From a virus, in the IMG/VR virus record IMGVR_UViG_3300010371_000116, positions 1 through 23,704 of that record: a stretch of 23,704 nucleotides of DNA; one strand, written 5' to 3'. The position numbers were made by a program, and so were the translations under genes. Positions 20,648 to 23,704 of this stretch are shown here, in pieces. The stretch's first letter is position 1, and every line of letters starts with the position of its first letter. The notes under the pieces were generated by a model. The model ran no database searches. It worked only from the letters and a program-made list of their open reading frames with translations, and was not told the origin of the DNA.

Positions 20648-22008
20648 GCCGGCAACTCCGCATAATGTTTGGGCTCATAACCAATCTTGGTGCCGACTTC
20701 TCGGCCATGGGCGCGGCGCATGGCGGCGCTCATCATCCGCTTCATGCGGATATGGTTGCCAGACTTGCGATCAATCACGCGGGCGATCTGATCCTCGCCA
20801 TCATCGACCGCGATATGCACATGGACGTTGCGAGTTTGACCGAATCGCCAGCAACGCCGCACGGCCTGATACCAAGTCTCGTAGGAGAATGACCGCCCAA
20901 TAAAGGCCATGCGAGCGGCGTGCTGCCAGTTCACGCCATAGCCGCAGATGGACGGCTTGCTGATGATGATGCGGGCCTGGCGCGTGGCGAAGGCCTCAAG
21001 CTTTTCTTCCTTTTCCTCAATGGACATGGACCCGCGCACCTCGATGGCGCCGGGCAACCGCTCCATAAGCTCGTCGGATTCCCCGTTGGTGTCGCACCAG
21101 ATAACCCAAGGTTCGCCGATTTCTGCGTCCACCGTCTCCGCGATCATGTCGGCGCGGGAAGCCTGACTGGCGCGCTTCATCTCGAAGATATTCGTCGCGC
21201 TCACTTCCGCGGCGAACAGCCCGTCTTTCGGGATATCCACTGGCCCGACCACGGCATGGCGGACAATCTCCAAGGCGGGAAGGCGATATTCGGATGCATC
21301 GTGGCCAAGATCGGCAGGGCTTTCGGCCATCACCGCCCACGATGCCATCCAATTCCAGAACGCCTCTTCCGCATGGCCTTTAAGGCGCCATTGCTGAGAC
21401 GCGGTCGAAGTATCATTGATGAAGAATTTGGAGAGCATTTCTACGGAGTTCATGACCCCAAGAAATTCGGCGTGCTGGCCTAGCTCCATGTGATCGTTCG
21501 GGGCTGGCGTGGCGGTGGCAGAGAGGCGGAAGCGATGGCCTGAGAAGGCTTCCCGCAACGCCCTAGAGGTCGCGCCGCTGAAATTCTTGAGGATCGAACT
21601 TTCATCCAGCACGACTACGGAAAAGGCGGCGGGGTCGATCTTCTCCAGCCGGTCATAATTGCAGATGCTGACCTGATCTGATGCTTCGGCTTGCTCCCGG
21701 ATTACTTTGGCGTCATAGCCGAACTTTGCGGCTTCGCGCTCGATCTGCTTGGCGACGGCGAGTGGCGTCAGGACAAGCGCCCTGCCCCCGGTTTCGTCTG
21801 CCGCTTGGCGCGCATATTCGAGTTCGCAGAGCGTCTTGCCCAATCCGGTATCAAGGAAGTTTCCCGCGCGACCTGCACGCAAGGCGAAGGACACGGCGTC
21901 GGCCTGATGAGGCTTCATAAATCCCGGGATATTGCGCGGCTCAACACCGCATCTGGGCGAGTGGCCGACTTTCGCGGCGAGAAAATCGCGATAGGTGTTC
22001 TGTGTCAT
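20629..22008 (-). CDS. SNF2/DEAD-like helicase
   Basis: 459 residues from the ATG at 22008, which overlaps the RusA stop (ATGA) with GAGGTGG upstream; the longer open frame lies in the RusA gene. Motif I is TGLGKT (54-59), motif II LDESS (134-138) in place of DEAH, motif III SATATP (163-168) and motif VI QAVRRCWRFGQ (381-391), with a motif V-like IISKPSICGYGVNWQHA just before it. Both RecA-like lobes are therefore present. Superfamily 2 enzymes of the SNF2 type use ATP to move along or remodel double-stranded DNA. In phages they are frequently encoded next to DNA methyltransferases and recombination or replication genes. The exact task, such as replication restart, recombination or displacing host proteins, cannot be read from the sequence. 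Confidence 0.9.
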   Translation of the reverse strand: MTQNTYRDFLAAKVGHSPRCGVEPRNIPGFMKPHQADAVSFALRAGRAGNFLDTGLGKTLCELEYARQAADETGGRALVLTPLAVAKQIEREAAKFGYDAKVIREQAEASDQVSICNYDRLEKIDPAAFSVVVLDESSILKNFSGATSRALREAFSGHRFRLSATATPAPNDHMELGQHAEFLGVMNSVEMLSKFFINDTSTASQQWRLKGHAEEAFWNWMASWAVMAESPADLGHDASEYRLPALEIVRHAVVGPVDIPKDGLFAAEVSATNIFEMKRASQASRADMIAETVDAEIGEPWVIWCDTNGESDELMERLPGAIEVRGSMSIEEKEEKLEAFATRQARIIISKPSICGYGVNWQHAARMAFIGRSFSYETWYQAVRRCWRFGQTRNVHVHIAVDDGEDQIARVIDRKSGNHIRMKRMMSAAMRRAHGREVGTKIGYEPKHYAELPAWLMAS

Positions 22009-22487
22009 GCCCCCACCTCTTGCGCCTTGATGGGTGCCGGAGCTCTTGTCTCGCTGTAGGAATAATTCCACGCCCTCTGAACATCGCTCAAATCTTCCAC
22101 CCGAATGTCCACATATTCGGGGCCGTCTTGATAGCGGCGGTCGAACTCGATCTGAGCGATTTGGGAATCGTCGCGGAAGATAATCCCGTTCAGTCCGTCG
22201 CTCACAAGTTTGGCGATGTTGTCGCAATCCAGCTTGCCGGTGACGAATATCGTCTGCTGTTTCCGCTTCTTGCTCCATGACATGGGATAGTTGATGCGGA
22301 CTGTGACAGAGAGCTTGCACGGGCCTTCAATCAGGGAATGACCGATCGCAGCCACGCCGCCGAATTGGCGAACGATTGCTTCGTGGCTGGCGGTTTTCTT
22401 GTCCGTGTATGTGCGGCCGGTCGCGCGGACGAAACGGGGCCGCGACTTGCCGGCCAATCTTCCGGGTATCCGAAAACTGATAACCAT
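22005..22487 (-). CDS. rusA: RusA-family Holliday-junction resolvase
   Basis: 160 residues. The signature is complete: N-terminal GKSRPRF (13-19), then the metal-binding block KLDCDNIAKLVSDGLNGIIF followed by RDDSQI, giving Asp87, Asp89, Lys93, and Asp106/Asp107. RusA dimers cut four-way junctions symmetrically and are used by phages to resolve branched intermediates before packaging. The C-terminal extension (about residues 132-160) is longer than in the E. coli protein. The start ATG at 22487 has only a weak GAAGTG upstream. The gene opens the recombination/replication block after a GC-rich hairpin. Confident family call, with active-site residues intact. Confidence 0.93.
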   Translation of the reverse strand: MVISFRIPGRLAGKSRPRFVRATGRTYTDKKTASHEAIVRQFGGVAAIGHSLIEGPCKLSVTVRINYPMSWSKKRKQQTIFVTGKLDCDNIAKLVSDGLNGIIFRDDSQIAQIEFDRRYQDGPEYVDIRVEDLSDVQRAWNYSYSETRAPAPIKAQEVGA

Positions 22488-22510
22488 GTTTCACTTCGAC
22501 AGCTAAGAGA

Positions 22511-22529
22511 GGGCGCGCGCCCCGCGCCC
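22511..22529 (-). terminator. GC hairpin between early small genes and the rusA block
   Basis: Arms GGGCGCG (22511-22517) and CGCGCCC (22523-22529) with a 5-nt loop lie in the 51-bp gap upstream of rusA. An alternative fold is the palindrome GGGCGCGCGCCC. On the minus strand the stem leads into TCTCTTAG, a weak U-rich run. It could be a partial terminator or only a secondary structure. Confidence 0.35.
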
Positions 22530-22538
22530 GGTGTTAAT

Positions 22539-22703
22539 TCAGATATGCGAAATGGAAGTCCAGACCAGACCGGCCAACATGATGATCTGCGCGACCGCCA
22601 GCCCGGCGATGGTTGCCGATGCAATCAGCACGCCGATAAATCCCCAATCAACCTTGATTGGGAGATCGTTACGTCTTGAGTTCACCGATTTTGTTTGTGC
22701 CAT
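22539..22703 (-). CDS. Small single-span membrane protein
   Basis: 54 residues from the ATG at 22703 (MAQTKSVNSRRNDLPIKVDW). One hydrophobic span of about 25-30 residues follows (GFIGVLIASATIAGLAVAQI, then IMLAGLVW), with a short polar end (TSISHI). The basic N-terminus before the span suggests an inside-N orientation by the positive-inside rule. It overlaps the end of the preceding gene by 35 bases, and the ribosome site is weak. Early-region small membrane proteins in phages can be superinfection-exclusion or host-modifying factors, but no function can be assigned here. Confidence 0.55.
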   Translation of the reverse strand: MAQTKSVNSRRNDLPIKVDWGFIGVLIASATIAGLAVAQIIMLAGLVWTSISHI

Positions 22704-22968
22704 TGTTCGCCCCGGTGGATATGGATTTGAAAGTGACGACATTCGACATTGCGGCTTGACGAGCCTTCCGTTTGCCGTCCGCCATGTGCTTTGCCATTGG
22801 CTTGCCGCCGCGCGCATCAACATACGACGCATGATGGCCCGCGCATTCCATGAGACCGGCAATCTCGGAAGCGTCCTGGGCCTCGATGCCGCGAACGAGC
22901 AACGTCCGCGCGCCCCGCGATGTGGTGAAGCGCAAGAGCAGATCAACCGATGCGTGGGGGTTTTTCAT
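22669..22968 (-). CDS. Small hypothetical protein in the early region
   Basis: 99 residues from the ATG at 22968, with a strong GGGAGGTGGG ribosome site six bases upstream and overlap with the previous stop. The sequence (LLLRFTTSRGARTLLVRGIE, then AQDASEIAGLMECAGHHASY, then MAKHMADGKRKARQAAMSNV) is mixed and somewhat basic, with no recognised motif. It is a real gene on start quality and context, not on family membership. Confidence 0.6.
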   Translation of the reverse strand: MKNPHASVDLLLRFTTSRGARTLLVRGIEAQDASEIAGLMECAGHHASYVDARGGKPMAKHMADGKRKARQAAMSNVVTFKSISTGANNGTNKIGELKT

Positions 22969-23141
22969 GTCCCACCTCCCTGACGGTATTCGATGGATGC
23001 TTGGCGCTTGCGTTCGCGTTTGTCCGGTTGGGGCTCAAGTTCTCGGCGCAACTGCGCATGTATCTCGTGCCAAGCCTTCGACCTGGCGCGCGGCTTATAG
23101 CAGCCGATGGGCGAGAACAGCGGTAGGGAGCGGGCGATCAT
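22965..23141 (-). CDS. Small basic hypothetical protein
   Basis: 58 residues from the ATG at 23141, which overlaps the stop of the HTH gene (ATGA) with AAGGGG upstream; a start at 23162 would add seven residues. It is basic (IGCYKPRARSKAWHEIHAQL, then RRELEPQPDKRERKRQASIE), probably helical in its second half, and ends in a Gly-rich tail. Nucleic-acid binding is possible but not shown. No family recognised. Confidence 0.55.
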   Translation of the reverse strand: MIARSLPLFSPIGCYKPRARSKAWHEIHAQLRRELEPQPDKRERKRQASIEYRQGGGT

Positions 23142-23482
23142 GGCTCGCCCCTTCTCTGCCAAGCGTTGAAAGCATGAGTGATCGCGCCGGCAAATTCTGC
23201 CTCACCAGGGCGAAGCAACCCGACGTGTTCAGCCCAGGCCGCCGCAAATTCCGGTCTATGCTCGCAAAGCTCACAGAAATTGTCGTATGACATTTTACTT
23301 TTGCGCCGGCGGATGTTCTGGACCGCCTTCTCCGTCATACCGGTGGCGTCAACAATTTCTTGGACGCTGTATTCCGATATCTTTGCAGATAGCCAATCAC
23401 CGCGGTTGTTCTTTGCATCGGCGGAAGTGTTCTTCCTGCGATGGCCGCTAACACTTCTGTCGGTTAATCCGTTCGCGCGCAT
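23138..23482 (-). CDS. Small helix-turn-helix protein, first of the early cluster
   Basis: 114 residues from the ATG at 23482, which has a near-ideal GAGG six bases upstream. Longer starts at 23488, 23596 and 23638 are open, but the extra segment 23483-23600 has lower GC at third positions and holds dyads, so it looks like leader rather than coding DNA. A basic polar N-terminus precedes the probable helix-turn-helix at about residues 37-62 (YSVQEIVDATGMTEKAVQNI, then RRRKSKMS). A conserved-looking helix pair follows (YDNFCELCEHRPEFAAAWAE). Proteins of this type appear near regulatory regions of alphaproteobacterial phages. The operator-like dyad just upstream of its start would suit autoregulation. 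DNA binding is likely; the biological role is not known. Confidence 0.68.
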   Translation of the reverse strand: MRANGLTDRSVSGHRRKNTSADAKNNRGDWLSAKISEYSVQEIVDATGMTEKAVQNIRRRKSKMSYDNFCELCEHRPEFAAAWAEHVGLLRPGEAEFAGAITHAFNAWQRRGEP

Positions 23483-23492
23483 TTCCATCCTC

Positions 23493-23509
23493 TCGCAATA
23501 TGCTTGCGA
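23493..23509. promoter_or_regulatory. Operator-like dyad beside the HTH gene start
   Basis: TCGCAA (23493-23498) and TTGCGA (23504-23509) form a perfect inverted repeat with a 5-nt spacer, 10 bases upstream of the chosen ATG and abutting its ribosome site. The size and symmetry fit a dimer of a helix-turn-helix protein. Binding is inferred. Confidence 0.4.
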
Positions 23510-23543
23510 TAAGACGGACGGACGATTTGTTGATTGATCTACT

Positions 23544-23563
23544 GCACACGTTGGCGCGTGTGC
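23544..23563. promoter_or_regulatory. Second dyad in the early leader
   Basis: GCACACG (23544-23550) and CGTGTGC (23557-23563), perfect 7-bp arms with a 6-nt spacer, lie about 60 bases upstream of the HTH start. The dyad could be an operator or an RNA hairpin. I could not place a convincing promoter around it. Confidence 0.3.
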
Positions 23564-23600
23564 CGCATTAAAACGAAATGATTGTTGCCCCCGCATGAAT

Positions 23601-23704
23601 TTAATCTCCCTCGGGGGTCGCTGTGTCTGGGAACACATTGGGGGTGGAAACGCCCCCGAGGGAGGATTCGCCTGCGCTCACTTGGGCGACACGCGCGGGC
23701 GAAA
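23601..23704 (-). CDS. C-terminal end of an unidentified gene (runs off the right edge)
   Basis: One minus-strand frame is open from the window edge to a TAA at 23601-23603 (SPARVAQVSAGESSLGGVST, then PNVFPDTATPEGD). About 70 percent of third positions are G or C, as in the coding parts of the window. Ser/Thr/Pro/Gly content suggests a flexible tail. Only about 33 codons are present, so chance openness in GC-rich DNA is possible. Confidence 0.4.
   Translation of the reverse strand, partial: SPARVAQVSAGESSLGGVSTPNVFPDTATPEGD
23606..23664. repeat. Long inverted repeat with 12-bp perfect arms
   Basis: CTCCCTCGGGGG (23606-23617) and CCCCCGAGGGAG (23653-23664) are perfect inverted copies with a 35-nt spacer, which itself has a small hairpin TGTGT-CTGGGA-ACACA (23622-23637). 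There is no U-run on either side, so a simple intrinsic terminator is not supported. If transcribed on the minus strand it would form a strong leader hairpin. Confidence 0.5.

Noticed and set aside
22009-22320. Extra 104 residues at the N-terminus of the helicase frame
   Set aside because: The extension lies within the rusA gene, is Arg/His-rich out-of-frame-like sequence, and the ATG at 22008 has a good ribosome site and an ATGA overlap.
23483-23638. Longer N-termini for the small HTH protein
   Set aside because: Third-position GC is low compared with neighbouring coding DNA, the region holds dyads, and the best ribosome site is at 23482. A start at 23596 remains possible because GAGGGAG precedes it.
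1-23704. tRNA genes, CRISPR arrays, insertion sequences, integrase or lysis genes
   Set aside because: I looked for T-arm-like GGTTCGA sequences, regularly spaced repeats, transposase/integrase motifs and holin/endolysin patterns, and saw none that I could support.

Overview
The window looks like a contiguous stretch of a tailed-phage genome (or prophage) with podovirus-type architecture. Every gene I can support lies on the minus strand, so transcription runs from the right edge (about 23.7 kb) to the left edge (1). Genes are packed with XTGA, TGATG or TAATG overlaps, which suggests one long, translationally coupled transcription unit. The DNA is GC-rich. The style of the structural proteins (tail-fibre N-terminus beginning MPFNGSG, Ala/Gly/Thr-rich decoration proteins, HRRAGKT terminase, 729-residue portal) resembles phages of Alphaproteobacteria, perhaps Hyphomicrobiales. 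That host call is inference. No host gene, integrase, tRNA or CRISPR array is visible, so virus and prophage cannot be told apart.

Right end (23704-22005), early region: the end of an unidentified gene, then a short AT-richer leader with dyads and a long hairpin. A small HTH protein follows, then three small unknown proteins (one with a single membrane span) and a RusA-type Holliday-junction resolvase.

Replication and DNA metabolism (22008-18442): an SNF2-like helicase, an orphan beta-class DNA methyltransferase, a stand-alone TSCPD-domain protein (a domain known from the C-terminus of B12-dependent ribonucleotide reductases), a small possible winged-helix protein, and a lambda-O-like replication initiator. 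The initiator gene contains a cluster of TCGCGAG repeats spaced 10 and 21 bp apart, beside a 30-nt pure pyrimidine tract. This is my best candidate for a replication origin, and it sits inside the initiator gene as in lambda.

Middle (18442-16779): an unknown protein, a possible HTH regulator, a zinc-ribbon protein, a roughly 195-bp gap and two small proteins before the large terminase. One of those two may be the small terminase. The start of the zinc-ribbon gene carries a 16-bp site one base away from the bacterial chromosomal parS consensus, with extra half-sites nearby.

Packaging and head (16782-8130): large terminase, two beta-rich small virion-like proteins, a P22-like portal with a long C-terminal helix, an FmdB-like zinc ribbon, scaffold, major capsid protein, decoration-like protein, a hairpin attenuator and two further head-associated proteins.

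Tail and DNA ejection (8117-1): a P22 gp4-like adaptor, a gp10-like tail nozzle protein, a GNAT acetyltransferase, four internal/ejection-type proteins (two sharing a repeat motif) and the N-terminus of a tail fibre cut by the window edge. There is no tape measure, sheath or tube, which fits a short tail. Lysis genes are absent and may lie beyond the left edge.
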